NCBI RefSeq assembly: GCF_001956315.1
Contig: NZ_KV887143.1
Span: 46,314 to 110,313, forward strand
Direction of reading: 5' to 3'
Length of the DNA: 64,000 nucleotides
Origin: Sphingomonas montana
Lineage (GTDB): Bacteria; Pseudomonadota; Alphaproteobacteria; Sphingomonadales; Sphingomonadaceae
Every line of letters starts with the position of its first letter. The stretch's first letter is position 1. The position numbers were made by a program, and so were the translations under genes. The notes beneath the pieces are model-generated. The model did not search any database. It was not told where the DNA came from and worked only from the letters and a program-made list of their open reading frames with translations. Of this stretch, positions 26,946 to 36,189 are shown in pieces.

Positions 26946-27182
26946 CTAGCGCGACGCCACCTGCACTGGCACCTGCGTCGAGGCCGTAACAGTGCCTGCC
27001 GTCCGGCACTCGCTCATCACCACCGGGTAGGAAAGGTCGGTGCTCCGCATCAATGCACCGGTCGCAGCCGCACGGCACGACGCGACCGACGTATAGTGCG
27101 CCGGTTCCAGCCGAACCTGTTCGCACTTGGTTTGGCCGTCGCCGCAGCCCAGAATCGCCAGCACGTAGAGGATCGGTTCCAT
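26946..27182 (-). CDS. Small conserved Cys-containing hypothetical protein
   Basis: This 78-residue protein starts MEPILYVLAILGCGDGQTKCEQVRL. It has four Cys (CGDGQTKC, ASCRAA, SECRT) and the phrases LEPAHYTSVASC and SYPVVMSECRT. The short hydrophobic N-terminus may be a weak signal or membrane anchor. I believe similar small proteins occur in other sphingomonads, but no named family was recognised. It lies on the opposite strand between two rightward genes. The flanking 26805-26945 carries another repeat-like hairpin (about 26852-26880). Confidence 0.55.
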   Translation of the reverse strand: MEPILYVLAILGCGDGQTKCEQVRLEPAHYTSVASCRAAATGALMRSTDLSYPVVMSECRTAGTVTASTQVPVQVASR

Positions 27183-27282
27183 CGCATCGTTCCCGCTTGG
27201 TATTGCCACGAAAACCGGTCGTTGCGCTTCCGGTTCCACCCCGCGTTGGTGTCTCGCGTCATAGTCCCTATCTACCTGTCCG

Positions 27283-29115
27283 ATGCCGCCAGATACCGCT
27301 CCCGCCGCGCCGATGCCCGACAAGGGTTTTCGGACCTTTGCCCGCTTCCTGCCCTATCTCTGGCCGAAGGACGCGCCGGCGCTCCGCGTCCGGATCGTCA
27401 TCGCCCTGCTGTTCGTCCTCGCGTCTAAGGCGGTGCAGGTCTACGGCGCGCCCTTCGCGCTAAAGGGCGCGGTCGATGCAATGGGCGTATCGGGGGGCCT
27501 GCCCGGCGGATCTCGGACGGTCTTCCTCGTCCTCATGCTCGTCGCGGGCTACGCCGCCGCGCGTTTCGCCAGCGTGCTGTTCGATAATCTGCGCAACGCG
27601 GTGTTCGAACGGGTGGGGCAGGACGCGACCCGCCGGCTGGCAGCCAGCGTGTTCCGCCATCTCCACGCACTGTCGCTGCGCTTCCACCTCAATCGCCGCA
27701 CCGGCGCGGTCACCAAGGTGGTCGAACGTGGTACCAAGAGCATCGATACGATGCTGTATTTCCTGCTGTTCAACATCGCCCCGACCTTTCTGGAACTGGG
27801 ACTGGTCCTTCAGATCTTCGGGTCGCGCTTTGGTTGGGAACTGGTCGTCGCGACGCTCGTCATGGTCGTCGCCTACATCGCCTATACCCGCGTCGTCACC
27901 GACTGGCGCAACAAGCTGCGCGAACAGATGAACGATCTCGATACCGGCGCGGTCGCCCATGCGGTCGATTCGCTACTGAACTTCGAAACCGTCAAATATT
28001 TCGGCGCGGAGGAGCGCGAGGCCCGCCGCTACGATCGCGCGATGACGCTCTACGCCGGGGCGGCCGTCAAGAACGAGACGTCGCTGGCCTATCTCAACAT
28101 CGGCCAGTCGCTCATCACCAATCTGATGATGGCCGGCGGCATGGGATTCGTCGTCTGGGGCTGGTCGCGCGGCCGCTTCTCGGCGGGTGATGCCGTGCTG
28201 GTCAGCACGCTGCTCGCCCAGCTGTTCCGCCCGCTCGACCTCCTCGGCATGGTCTATCGCACGCTTCGACAGGGGGCGATCGACATGCGTGCAATGTTCG
28301 ACTTGATCGATACCCCGTCGGAAGTGGTCGATAAGCCCGGCGCACTTTCGCTCGCCATCGGTGGGGCGGCGATCCGGTTCGATCGGGTCCGGTTCGGCTA
28401 TGATCCGGAACGCACGATCCTGCACGGCATCGATCTCGATATTCCCGCCGGGCACACACTGGCGGTGGTCGGGTCGTCCGGCGCGGGCAAGTCGACGCTC
28501 GCCCGACTCATGTTCCGCTTCTACGATATCACCGGCGGCCGCATCAGCATCGACGGACAGGATATCGCCGAGGTCACGCAGGCGTCGCTGCGCGCCTCGA
28601 TCGGTATCGTGCCGCAGGATACGGTGCTGTTCAACGACACGATCGGCTACAATATCGCTTATGGCCACGAGGGCGCGTCGCAGGCCGAGATCGAGGCCGC
28701 CGCTCGCGGGGCCGCGATCCACGACTTCATCGCATCGATGCCGGACGGCTACGATACCAAGGTCGGCGAACGCGGCCTGAAGTTGTCGGGGGGCGAGAAG
28801 CAACGCGTGGCCATCGCCCGCACGCTGCTCAAGAACCCGCCGATCTTGATCCTGGACGAAGCGACCAGCGCACTCGACAGCCGGACCGAGGCCGACATTC
28901 AGGAAACGCTCGCCCGCGTCTCGGCCCGTCGCACGACGATCGTCATCGCTCACCGCCTGTCCACCGTCGTCGATGCCGACCAGATCGTCGTGCTGGAGGC
29001 GGGCCGCGTCGTCGAACGCGGCACTCATGCCGACCTGCTCCGCCGCGAAGGCGCCTACGCCGCCATGTGGGCACGGCAGGCGAACGAACAGGAGGCCGCC
29101 GTTGCGGCGGAGTGA
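27283..29115 (+). CDS. Atm1-type ABC exporter (ABCB7/HMT1 family)
   Basis: This 610-residue half-transporter has six transmembrane helices (about residues 20-330) fused to an ATPase domain. It closely resembles bacterial Atm1 proteins such as the Novosphingobium aromaticivorans one, which exports glutathione conjugates and metal-thiol compounds and is related to mitochondrial Atm1 in iron-sulfur export. Walker A is GSSGAGKST near 404-412, the signature LSGGEKQR near 504-511, Walker B ILILDEATSALD, and the H-loop IVIAHRLST. It functions as a homodimer in the inner membrane. Confidence 0.94.
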   Translation: MPPDTAPAAPMPDKGFRTFARFLPYLWPKDAPALRVRIVIALLFVLASKAVQVYGAPFALKGAVDAMGVSGGLPGGSRTVFLVLMLVAGYAAARFASVLFDNLRNAVFERVGQDATRRLAASVFRHLHALSLRFHLNRRTGAVTKVVERGTKSIDTMLYFLLFNIAPTFLELGLVLQIFGSRFGWELVVATLVMVVAYIAYTRVVTDWRNKLREQMNDLDTGAVAHAVDSLLNFETVKYFGAEEREARRYDRAMTLYAGAAVKNETSLAYLNIGQSLITNLMMAGGMGFVVWGWSRGRFSAGDAVLVSTLLAQLFRPLDLLGMVYRTLRQGAIDMRAMFDLIDTPSEVVDKPGALSLAIGGAAIRFDRVRFGYDPERTILHGIDLDIPAGHTLAVVGSSGAGKSTLARLMFRFYDITGGRISIDGQDIAEVTQASLRASIGIVPQDTVLFNDTIGYNIAYGHEGASQAEIEAAARGAAIHDFIASMPDGYDTKVGERGLKLSGGEKQRVAIARTLLKNPPILILDEATSALDSRTEADIQETLARVSARRTTIVIAHRLSTVVDADQIVVLEAGRVVERGTHADLLRREGAYAAMWARQANEQEAAVAAE

Positions 29116-29147
29116 GGGCGCTTGCGACACCACTCGCTCGGCAAGCG

Positions 29148-29858
29148 TTAGGAACCTACTGAAAACGACAGTAGCGCCGGGATTGCGGGTTGGCCGGTGT
29201 CGGCCGCCGCGAAATTCCGGAACCGTCCGCCATTGATCCCGACGCTGTAACGCTGATGGGCCACCACATGACAGGCAAGCATGAATGTTCGACCATCTGC
29301 CGACACGGTCGGCTGTCGGTCGCAGTCCGGGTAAGGCGCCGTCCCGGTTTTGACGAACGAGTAACTGTCTCGTCGCATCGGACGATCGAAGGTCACGGCG
29401 ATGCGGATCGTGCCGGCGCGTACGACTGCACCGCTGGCCGGTGTCATGGCGACGACCCGCGGCGCGTCCACTGTCCCTGCGGGTGATCCCAGGAAACTAT
29501 AAGCCAGCCCAGTCAGGCTGACAGTCGAAACGACGGCAAGGATCATGGCGGTGAATCTCCAGTAGGGCGGCGGAACGTCCGGCCGCGACATCGCTGGCGC
29601 TACTGCAGGGGCTGGTTCATCCGCGACCCTGAACAAATCGTCCCCTGATTTTTCGGGGTGTGCTTCCGCCGCTGCCAGCATCCGTGCCGCCGCCCGGCTG
29701 CTTGTCACGCCCAAGGTGCGACGGGCATCACGCAGCCGTTCGTTGACGGTGTGCACCGACAGGCCCTGCTCCCGCGCAATGCTCTTGGCGTCATGGCCCT
29801 GCAACAACAGGCGTAGCGTCGCCCGCTGGCGTTCCGTCAGTTCATCGGTTCCCGGCAT
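29148..29858 (-). CDS. Membrane-anchored LuxR-type HTH protein with Ig-like domain
   Basis: This 236-residue protein starts with a LuxR/GerE helix-turn-helix (residues 5-60; LTERQRATLRLLLQGHDAKSIA then LSVHTVNERLRDARRTLG). A Pro-rich linker and one transmembrane segment (about 101-123) follow. The outer domain (about 132-236) matches SbsA-type Ig-like (Big_5) domains in PRVVAMTPASGAVV, VTFDRPM, GRTFMLACHV and a GRFRNF motif. Cys179 and Cys196 could form a disulfide. The layout predicts a cytoplasmic DNA-binding head with a periplasmic sensor. It is divergent from recQ across 175 bases. Confidence 0.82.
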   Translation of the reverse strand: MPGTDELTERQRATLRLLLQGHDAKSIAREQGLSVHTVNERLRDARRTLGVTSSRAAARMLAAAEAHPEKSGDDLFRVADEPAPAVAPAMSRPDVPPPYWRFTAMILAVVSTVSLTGLAYSFLGSPAGTVDAPRVVAMTPASGAVVRAGTIRIAVTFDRPMRRDSYSFVKTGTAPYPDCDRQPTVSADGRTFMLACHVVAHQRYSVGINGGRFRNFAAADTGQPAIPALLSFSVGS

Positions 29859-30033
29859 GCCTACCCCCGGTTCGCTTGCGAATTGTCGGTCGACGCACCG
29901 AGAAGCTGTTGCGTCCGGTTACGCAGGTATCCGCCATGACGCACAGGTCGAAAGCATAACCTTCGGCGATGCGGCGTACAATCGGCCGGCAACAAGGCTG
30001 GCAACCCCCGGCCCCCCGGCCTATGTCACCGCT

Positions 30034-31800
30034 GTGCTTGATCCCCTCGACGTCCTCCACCAAACCTTCGGCTATTCCAGCTTCCGTGGCCGGCAACAGG
30101 ATGTGATCGATCGCATCATGGCGGGCGTCCACACGCTGGCCGTCATGCCGACCGGCGCGGGCAAGTCGCTCTGCTACCAGGTCCCGGCCATGGCGCGCCC
30201 CGGCACCGGCCTCGTCATTTCGCCGTTGATCGCGCTGATGCACGATCAGGTCCGCTCTGCATCGGCCGCCGGCATCAAGGCCGCGGCACTCACCTCCGCC
30301 AACGACGATCGGGAGGAGACCGTCCGCCGCTTCCTGGCCGGCGACCTCGACCTGCTCTACGTCGCGCCGGAACGCGCGTCGGGCGAGGGGTTTCGCCGCA
30401 TGGTGGACCGCGTCCAGCTCAGCCTGATCGCCATCGACGAGGCGCACTGCGTCAGCGAATGGGGCCATGACTTCCGCCCTGATTACCGCCTGCTGCGAGC
30501 GCTGGTGGAGGATCATCCCGAGATACCCCGTCTGGCGCTTACCGCCACTGCCGACCGCCACACCCGCGACGACGTGCTCGCGCAACTCGGCATCCCTGCC
30601 GACGGGCTGATCCTGGCCGGGTTCGATCGCCCGAACATCCGCTACAGCATCAGCCCGCGCGACGGTCTGCCGACGCAACTGGCGCAGATCGTCCGCGACA
30701 CGCCCGGACCCGGAATCGTCTACGCCCCCACCCGCGACGCGACGGAAAAGCTCGCCGCAGCGCTGGCCACCAGCACGGGCCGCCCGACGCGGGCCTATCA
30801 TGCGGGCCTCGACGCCGCCGTCCGCGCCCGCAACCAGGAATCGTTCGTGACGTCCGAGGACATGGTGATGGTCGCCACTGTTGCGTTCGGCATGGGCATC
30901 GACAAGCCCGATGTCCGGTTTGTGGCGCATGCCGGCCTGCCGAAATCGATCGAGGGCTATTATCAGGAAACCGGCCGCGCCGGCCGCGACGGCGATCCGT
31001 CCGTTGCCCATCTCTTCTGGGGCGCGGACGATTTTGCCCGCGCCACGCGCCGGATCGCCGACGATATCGGTGAGGATCGCCAGCGCAGCGAACGCCAGCG
31101 ACTGGCATCGCTCGGCGCACTGGTCGAGGCCGCCGGGTGTCGCCGCGCGATCCTGCTCCGTCATTTCGGCGAGGACCCGCCCGCCGCGTGCGGGAATTGC
31201 GACAACTGTCTGAATCCGCCGTCCAGCATCGACGCGACCCAGGCCGCCCGCAAATTGCTGTCCGCCGCGTTTCGCACCGAAATGCGTTACGGCGTCGCGC
31301 ATCTGACCGACGTGCTTGCCGGCCGCGATACCGAGAAGATCCGGACGCTGGGGCATGACAAGCTGTCCGTCTTCGGCATCGCCACCGCGGACGATCTTGC
31401 GCTCATCAAGCCGGTGGCGCGCGCGTTGCTGGCCCGCGATGCGTTGCGCTCTGACGATTATGGCGGGCTGTCCTTCGGGCCCGGCGCGCGTGCGCTGCTG
31501 AAGGGGGAGGAGACGCTTGCCATCGTCAAGCCCGCGGTCCGCGCGACACGGCGGCGCGGCGGTGGCGTCGCGGAGGAACATCCCCATGATCCGCTGTTCG
31601 AGGCGCTGCGTGCCTGCCGCCGGACGCTGGCGAAGGATCTTGGCGTGCCGCCCTACGTCATCTTCCACGACGCGACGTTGCGGGAAATGGCGGCGATCCG
31701 GCCGAAGACGCTGAGCGCGCTCGGCCGGGTCACGGGCGTCGGCGCGCGCAAGCTGGAGGAATATGGCCGCATGTTCCTCGACGTGCTGGATGCCCAGTAA
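30034..31800 (+). CDS. recQ: ATP-dependent DNA helicase RecQ
   Basis: This 588-residue 3'-5' helicase acts in recombination and replication-fork repair. Walker A PTGAGKSLCYQVP, DEAH box IDEAHCVSEWGHDFRPDY, helicase C motifs GMGIDKPDVRFVAHAGLPKSIEGYYQETGRAGRDG, zinc Cys set CGNCDNC and a winged helix follow in order. A C-terminal HRDC domain covers about 510-588 (DPLFEALRACRRTLA). There is no ATG near the conserved start; GTG 30034 is the nearest in-frame start before the helicase core. Confidence 0.95.
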   Translation: MLDPLDVLHQTFGYSSFRGRQQDVIDRIMAGVHTLAVMPTGAGKSLCYQVPAMARPGTGLVISPLIALMHDQVRSASAAGIKAAALTSANDDREETVRRFLAGDLDLLYVAPERASGEGFRRMVDRVQLSLIAIDEAHCVSEWGHDFRPDYRLLRALVEDHPEIPRLALTATADRHTRDDVLAQLGIPADGLILAGFDRPNIRYSISPRDGLPTQLAQIVRDTPGPGIVYAPTRDATEKLAAALATSTGRPTRAYHAGLDAAVRARNQESFVTSEDMVMVATVAFGMGIDKPDVRFVAHAGLPKSIEGYYQETGRAGRDGDPSVAHLFWGADDFARATRRIADDIGEDRQRSERQRLASLGALVEAAGCRRAILLRHFGEDPPAACGNCDNCLNPPSSIDATQAARKLLSAAFRTEMRYGVAHLTDVLAGRDTEKIRTLGHDKLSVFGIATADDLALIKPVARALLARDALRSDDYGGLSFGPGARALLKGEETLAIVKPAVRATRRRGGGVAEEHPHDPLFEALRACRRTLAKDLGVPPYVIFHDATLREMAAIRPKTLSALGRVTGVGARKLEEYGRMFLDVLDAQ

Positions 31801-31816
31801 ACCCAAGGAGACGGAC

Positions 31817-32233
31817 ATGTACCGCAGACTCGATGACATGACCAGCGTCGCCGGCCAGCTCCTGCCCGAACAGCTTCAGGCGATCGCCGATGCCGGGTAC
31901 CGCACCGTCATCAACAATCGTCCCGATGGCGAGGAGGCGGGGCAGCCGACGACGGAGGAGATGGCCCGGGCCGCGAAGGCCGCAGACTTGAGCTATCATG
32001 CTATTCCGATGGGGCAGGCCGGCATGACAGATGCGATGATCGATCACATGACGACCGTCCTGCGTAAGGCCGACGGTCCGGTCCTGGCCTTCTGCCGGTC
32101 GGGCACGCGCTCGACGTTGCTGTGGGCCGTTGCGCGCGCACGGCTTGGCGACGAACCCGCATCGTTGTTCGCCAAGGCAGGCGGCGCAGGTTATGACCTG
32201 ACCCCGGTCCGGAGTTTGCTCACCAAAGTCTGA
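31817..32233 (+). CDS. TIGR01244-type phosphatase/sulfurtransferase-like protein
   Basis: This 138-residue small protein has the DSP-like fold of the TIGR01244 family (COG3453). Its FCRSGTRST loop is a CX5R catalytic signature near residue 95. The N-terminal stretch GQLLPEQLQAIADAGYRTVINNRPDGEE is typical. ATG 31817 is preceded by AAGGAG, a strong ribosome-binding site, 16 bases after recQ, so the two are likely co-transcribed. The family is sometimes fused to metallo-beta-lactamase sulfur-handling domains; the substrate is unknown. Confidence 0.9.
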   Translation: MYRRLDDMTSVAGQLLPEQLQAIADAGYRTVINNRPDGEEAGQPTTEEMARAAKAADLSYHAIPMGQAGMTDAMIDHMTTVLRKADGPVLAFCRSGTRSTLLWAVARARLGDEPASLFAKAGGAGYDLTPVRSLLTKV

Positions 32234-32405
32234 CCGGCTTTGGGGTCATAGTGCCTCCGTCGCAGGGCAGATTGGCCGGCCAGAACATCGTCGGTGCCGA
32301 TACGGCCCGACGGAGTACTGCCATGGCACGACGGCATCCCTCCCAAAACCGTGAAAACTGGCGCGAAACCCCACGCCGACGCCACCGGGTCATGCGAAAC
32401 CGAAC

Positions 32406-32435
32406 AAAAAAGAGCCGACGGTTGAAGCCGCCGGC
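32406..32435 (-). terminator. Intrinsic terminator after amtB
   Basis: On the minus strand, GCCGGCGG pairs with CCGTCGGC (one G:U) around a short loop, followed by CTTTTTT. It lies about 60 bases after the amtB stop and ends the glnK-amtB transcript. The remainder of the 261-base gap (32234-32494) shows no gene. Confidence 0.85.
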
Positions 32436-32494
32436 CCAGTGGTTCGCAGGAGGAACCTCTTGGGGGGATGCCGGATCCGGAATCCCCGAACTGG

Positions 32495-33913
32495 TCAGTA
32501 ATTATAGGCCCGCTCGCCATGCTCGGCGATGTCCAGGCCTTCGCTCTCGGTCTCGGCATCAACCCGCAGCCCCATCGTCTTTTCGATGATGAAGTAGAGG
32601 ATGGCGGACACGATACCTGAATAGAGGAGCGTGATGAGCACGGCCTGCACCTGGATACCCAGCTGCTTTCCTATGTCGTATGTGCCAGCGACCGCGGGCA
32701 TAACGGTGTAGTCCAAGACACCCTGGCCGCCGAGCGAGGGGGCTGCGACGAACGCCGTCCCGATCGCGCCGACGATGCCGCCGACGCAGTGGACGCCGAA
32801 CACGTCGAGCGTGTCGTCATAGCCGAACTTGTTCTTGACGGTCGTCACGAAGAAGAAGCAGACGATCGAGACGACGATACCCAGGACGATCGACGTCATC
32901 GGCGCGGCGAATCCGGCCGCCGGGGTAATCGCGACAAGGCCGGCGACGGCTCCGGTCGCAGCACCCAGAAGTGATGGCTTCTTGTGGACGACCTGTTCGA
33001 TCACGGCCCAAGCCATCGCTGCAGCGGCGGTCGCGACGAACGTGTTGATGAATGCCAGTGCCGCCAGTCCGTTCGCCTCCAGGTTGGATCCGGCGTTGAA
33101 ACCGAACCAGCCCACCCACAGCAGCGATGCGCCGATCATGGTCATGGTCAACGAATGCGGCGGCATCGGCTCCTTCTTGTACCCGATGCGCTTGCCGATC
33201 ATGATGCAGCCGACGAAACCGGCAATGCCCGCGTTAATGTGGACGACGGTGCCGCCGGCGAAATCCAGCGCGCCCTTGCCGTACAGATAGCCCCAGTCAC
33301 CGGGCTGCGTCGGCAGGAAGTCCGGGCCCGCCCAGTACCAGACCATGTGGGCCAGCGGGAAATAGACCAGCGTCAGCCAGAGGACCACGAACACGATCAG
33401 CGAAGAGAATTTGACGCGCTCCGCAAACGCGCCGACGATCAGCGCCGGCGTGATGCAGGCGAAGGTCATCTGGAACACGATGTATGCATATTCCGGAATA
33501 TAGACGCCGTTGGAGAAGGTGGCTGCAACGGTCGTCGCATCGACACCCTTCAGGAACGCCTTGCCCAACCCGCCAACGAACGGCGAGCCGCCGGTGAAAG
33601 CCATGCTGTAGCCCCAGCAGACCCAGACCAGGGCGGCGACGGCCACGATCGTCAGGACCTGCATCAGGATCGAAAGCATGTTCTTCGTGCGAACAAGTCC
33701 GCCGTAGAAGAGCGCCAGGCCAGGCACGGACATCATCAGCACCAGGGCCGACGAAATCAGCATCCAGCTGGTGTCGCCCTTGTTCGCGACCGGCGGTGCG
33801 GCAACGGCGACCGTCGCAGTTGCGGCCGCATCCTGCGCCCAGGCGGGCAGGGCGAAGAAGGCGGCGGTGCCGGCCGCAGCCGATATCGCGGCAATCCTTT
33901 TCATCATGGTCAT
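32495..33913 (-). CDS. amtB: Ammonium transporter AmtB
   Basis: This 472-residue trimeric ammonium channel has an N-terminal signal (about 1-26, ends PAWAQ) and eleven membrane helices. Conserved blocks include the SALVLMMSVPGLALFYGGLVR entry helix, the D in GDWGYLY.KGALDFAGGTVVHINAG, and GFNAGS. The second pore His lies in FGVHCVGGIVGA. It lies 17 bases after glnK, the standard pairing in which GlnK blocks the channel when nitrogen is plentiful. Expression should be nitrogen-controlled through the sigma-54 promoter upstream of glnK. Confidence 0.97.
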   Translation of the reverse strand: MTMMKRIAAISAAAGTAAFFALPAWAQDAAATATVAVAAPPVANKGDTSWMLISSALVLMMSVPGLALFYGGLVRTKNMLSILMQVLTIVAVAALVWVCWGYSMAFTGGSPFVGGLGKAFLKGVDATTVAATFSNGVYIPEYAYIVFQMTFACITPALIVGAFAERVKFSSLIVFVVLWLTLVYFPLAHMVWYWAGPDFLPTQPGDWGYLYGKGALDFAGGTVVHINAGIAGFVGCIMIGKRIGYKKEPMPPHSLTMTMIGASLLWVGWFGFNAGSNLEANGLAALAFINTFVATAAAAMAWAVIEQVVHKKPSLLGAATGAVAGLVAITPAAGFAAPMTSIVLGIVVSIVCFFFVTTVKNKFGYDDTLDVFGVHCVGGIVGAIGTAFVAAPSLGGQGVLDYTVMPAVAGTYDIGKQLGIQVQAVLITLLYSGIVSAILYFIIEKTMGLRVDAETESEGLDIAEHGERAYNY

Positions 33914-33930
33914 GGTCTACCCCCCTGGGT

Positions 33931-34269
33931 TTAGAGCGCGATGTCGCCGGTTTCACCGGTGCGAATGCGCACCGCTTCCACTAGGTCGAGGACGAAGATT
34001 TTGCCGTCGCCGATCGCGCCGGTGTTGGCCGCAGCTTGTGTCGCTTCCACGACCCGCCCGGCCAGCGAGTCCGGGCAGGCTACCTCCAGCTTGATCTTTG
34101 GGACCATGTTCGTGCTGTACTCGGCCCCGCGGTAGATTTCGGTCTGGCCCTTCTGCCGGCCGAAACCCTTCACCTCGGTCACCGTCATGCCCTGCACGCC
34201 AAGCAGCGAAAGCGCTTCACGCACTTCGTCCAGCTTGAACGGCTTTATGATTGCAATCACGAGTTTCAT
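33931..34269 (-). CDS. glnK: Nitrogen regulatory protein P-II (GlnK)
   Basis: This 112-residue P-II trimer senses 2-oxoglutarate and ATP/ADP and gates AmtB. The T-loop [13 protein letters not shown] includes Tyr51, the uridylylation site. The start [20 protein letters not shown] is typical. ATG 34269 lies about 20 bases downstream of the predicted sigma-54 transcription start. It is called GlnK rather than GlnB because it is linked to amtB rather than glnA. Confidence 0.96.
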   Translation of the reverse strand: MKLVIAIIKPFKLDEVREALSLLGVQGMTVTEVKGFGRQKGQTEIYRGAEYSTNMVPKIKLEVACPDSLAGRVVEATQAAANTGAIGDGKIFVLDLVEAVRIRTGETGDIAL

Positions 34270-34300
34270 GGCCGCCCCTGTCCGTTGCCCCAGGGTATCC

Positions 34301-34317
34301 AAGCAAAATCCGTGCCA
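34301..34317 (-). promoter_or_regulatory. Sigma-54 promoter for glnK-amtB
   Basis: On the minus strand the sequence reads TGGCAC-GGATT-TTGCTT. This is a full match to the sigma-54 (RpoN) -24/-12 consensus TGGCAC-N5-TTGC. Transcription should start near 34290, giving a roughly 20-base leader before glnK. Further upstream, around 34365-34380, GTGCAATACCGTACAG is a weakly palindromic candidate for an NtrC site. Confidence 0.88.
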
Positions 34318-34426
34318 GCTATATCGAAGATGCGATAAGGTTAACTCGACGGCAATCGACTGTACGGTATTGCACAAAAAACAGGCATGTCGGGCGACAT
34401 GCTGATTTACAGGGCATTGCCGCCGC

Positions 34427-34819
34427 TTAGCCGGATATATCGTCCTGCTTCAGGGCATCTGCCAGAACCTGCCGAATGTCCCGAAGCTCCCGGATATGAA
34501 GGTCGGTTCGATCCGCGATTACCGGCTCGATCGCGAGCGCAGCCGGAACCGGAACCGGCACACCGTCTGTCAGCAGCTTCTGGACGCCGCGGATGCTGTA
34601 CCCCTCGGTATTCAACAACGCGTGGATCCGCCGGACAAGATCGATATCGGCCGGGCGATAGAGACGTCGGTTGCCGGCCCGCTGCAATGGCTTGAGCTGA
34701 GGGAAACGCCCCTCCCAGTAGCGCAGGACGTGCTGGGGCACACCCAGTTCGGTCGCGACCTCGCCAATGGTACGGAACGCGGTCGCCGCCTTGGGCCGTG
34801 GTGGACGTTCGTCGGTCAT
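34427..34819 (-). CDS. MerR family transcriptional regulator
   Basis: This 130-residue protein has a MerR-type winged HTH at about residues 14-84 ([44 protein letters not shown]). The short C-terminus lacks metal-binding cysteines, so it is not a classic metal sensor. It follows ihfA by nine bases, an arrangement widespread in alphaproteobacteria whose role is not established. It ends the rpmF-plsX-fabH-ihfA unit. Confidence 0.9.
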   Translation of the reverse strand: MTDERPPRPKAATAFRTIGEVATELGVPQHVLRYWEGRFPQLKPLQRAGNRRLYRPADIDLVRRIHALLNTEGYSIRGVQKLLTDGVPVPVPAALAIEPVIADRTDLHIRELRDIRQVLADALKQDDISG

Positions 34820-34828
34820 GCGCTCCGA

Positions 34829-35134
34829 TCAACAGCCACGGGCGATGCGATCCCGCGTGATCTGGCTCGCGCGGAACGTTAGTACGCGGCGTGGTGCGAT
34901 CGCGACTTCTACCCCGGTCTTGGGGTTGCGACCGATCCGTTCGCCCTTGTCACGCAGGACGAAGCTGCCGAACCCGGACACTTTGACATTCTCACCGCGG
35001 GCAAGCGAACCACAAAGTTCGGAAAGCAGCGTCTCGACGATCCGGGATGCGTCGGCACGGGCAAGACCGATCTCTCCGTGGACCCGGTCGCTCAGGTCGG
35101 CGCGGGTCAATGTGTCGATATCGCTCATCTTCAT
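34829..35134 (-). CDS. ihfA: Integration host factor subunit alpha
   Basis: This 101-residue HU-family DNA-bending protein forms a heterodimer with Ihf[17 protein letters not shown], the VKVSGFGSF strand and the arm [16 protein letters not shown], including the intercalating Pro, are all present. ATG 35134 or 35128 may be used. IHF often assists sigma-54 promoters; the glnK promoter lies about 0.5 kb downstream, but no IHF site was located there. Confidence 0.94.
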   Translation of the reverse strand: MKMSDIDTLTRADLSDRVHGEIGLARADASRIVETLLSELCGSLARGENVKVSGFGSFVLRDKGERIGRNPKTGVEVAIAPRRVLTFRASQITRDRIARGC

Positions 35135-35199
35135 GTTCCTGCCCGATAGTCGCTACCGTCTAAATCGATCACGCCGGAGAGACAAGCAGCCGGCGGACG

Positions 35200-36189
35200 T
35201 TACAGACGGATCGCTGCCGCGCCCCAGGTGAAGCCCCCGCCCATCGCCTCGAACACGACCAGATTGCCTGGCTTGATGCGACCATCGCGCACCGCGACGT
35301 CGAACGCGAGCGGGACGGAAGCCGCCGAGGTGTTCGCATGGATATCGACCGTGACGACGACCCGCTCCTTGGGCAGTCCCAGCTTGCGCGCCGTCGCGTC
35401 GAGGATACGGCGATTGGCCTGATGCGGGACGACCCAGTCCACGTCTGCAATCTGTAGGCCGGCGCGGTCCAGCACCTCGTGAAGCACAGATGCGAGGTTG
35501 GTGACCGCGTGCTTGAATACTTCCGGTCCCTTCATGCGCAATTTGCCGACCGTCCCGGTGGTCGACGGCCCGCCATCCACATAAAGCAGGCCGTTGTGCC
35601 GACCATCGGCATGGAGGCTGACCGACAGGATGCCGCGCGGTTCGGCAGCGGACGCGCTTTCTTCTGCAGACAGCACGACCGCCCCCGCGCCATCGCCGAA
35701 CAGCACGCACGTCCCACGATCCTCCCAGTCCAGGATCCGGCTGAACGTTTCGGCACCGATGACGAGGGCCGTCTGGGCCGCACCGCCGCGGATCATGCTT
35801 TCGGCAACGGACAGCGCGTACAGAAAACCCGAACAGACCGCTTGGACGTCGAACGCGATACAGTCGTTTATGCCAAGTGCGGCCTGCACCTTCGTTGCGG
35901 TGGCGGGAAAAGTCTGGTCCGGCGTCGCCGTCGCCAGCACGATCAGGTCGATCTGATCCGGAATGATGCCGGCCGCATCCAGCGCGCGGCGCGCGGCAGC
36001 GGTAGCCAGGGTAGCGGTCGTCTCGTTTTCGCCGGCGATATGCCGGAACCGAATCCCGGTCCGCTCGACGATCCATTCATCGGATGTGTCGACCGTCTCC
36101 GCCAGTTCGGCGTTCGAGACCCGTCGTTCGGGAAGTGCCGATCCGCTGCCGATGATCCGCGCACGCCGGACGATCGGGCCGGCTGTCAT
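35200..36189 (-). CDS. fabH: 3-oxoacyl-[ACP] synthase III (FabH)
   Basis: This 329-residue thiolase-fold enzyme condenses acetyl-CoA with malonyl-ACP to begin fatty-acid synthesis. The catalytic triad is visible: Cys in [13 protein letters not shown] (about residue 118), His in [10 protein letters not shown] (about 256) and Asn in [13 protein letters not shown] (about 286). Its ATG overlaps the plsX stop by four bases. It belongs to the rpmF-plsX-fabH cluster that links ribosome and lipid synthesis. Confidence 0.97.
   Translation of the reverse strand: MTAGPIVRRARIIGSGSALPERRVSNAELAETVDTSDEWIVERTGIRFRHIAGENETTATLATAAARRALDAAGIIPDQIDLIVLATATPDQTFPATATKVQAALGINDCIAFDVQAVCSGFLYALSVAESMIRGGAAQTALVIGAETFSRILDWEDRGTCVLFGDGAGAVVLSAEESASAAEPRGILSVSLHADGRHNGLLYVDGGPSTTGTVGKLRMKGPEVFKHAVTNLASVLHEVLDRAGLQIADVDWVVPHQANRRILDATARKLGLPKERVVVTVDIHANTSAASVPLAFDVAVRDGRIKPGNLVVFEAMGGGFTWGAAAIRL

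Noticed and set aside
31817-32233. RecQ and the CX5R protein as a two-gene defence system
   Set aside because: Close spacing only suggests co-transcription; both are widespread housekeeping-type families and no effector or nuclease partner is present.
34365-34380. NtrC binding site upstream of the sigma-54 promoter
   Set aside because: GTGCAATACCGTACAG fits the consensus only loosely; mentioned with the promoter but not listed on its own.
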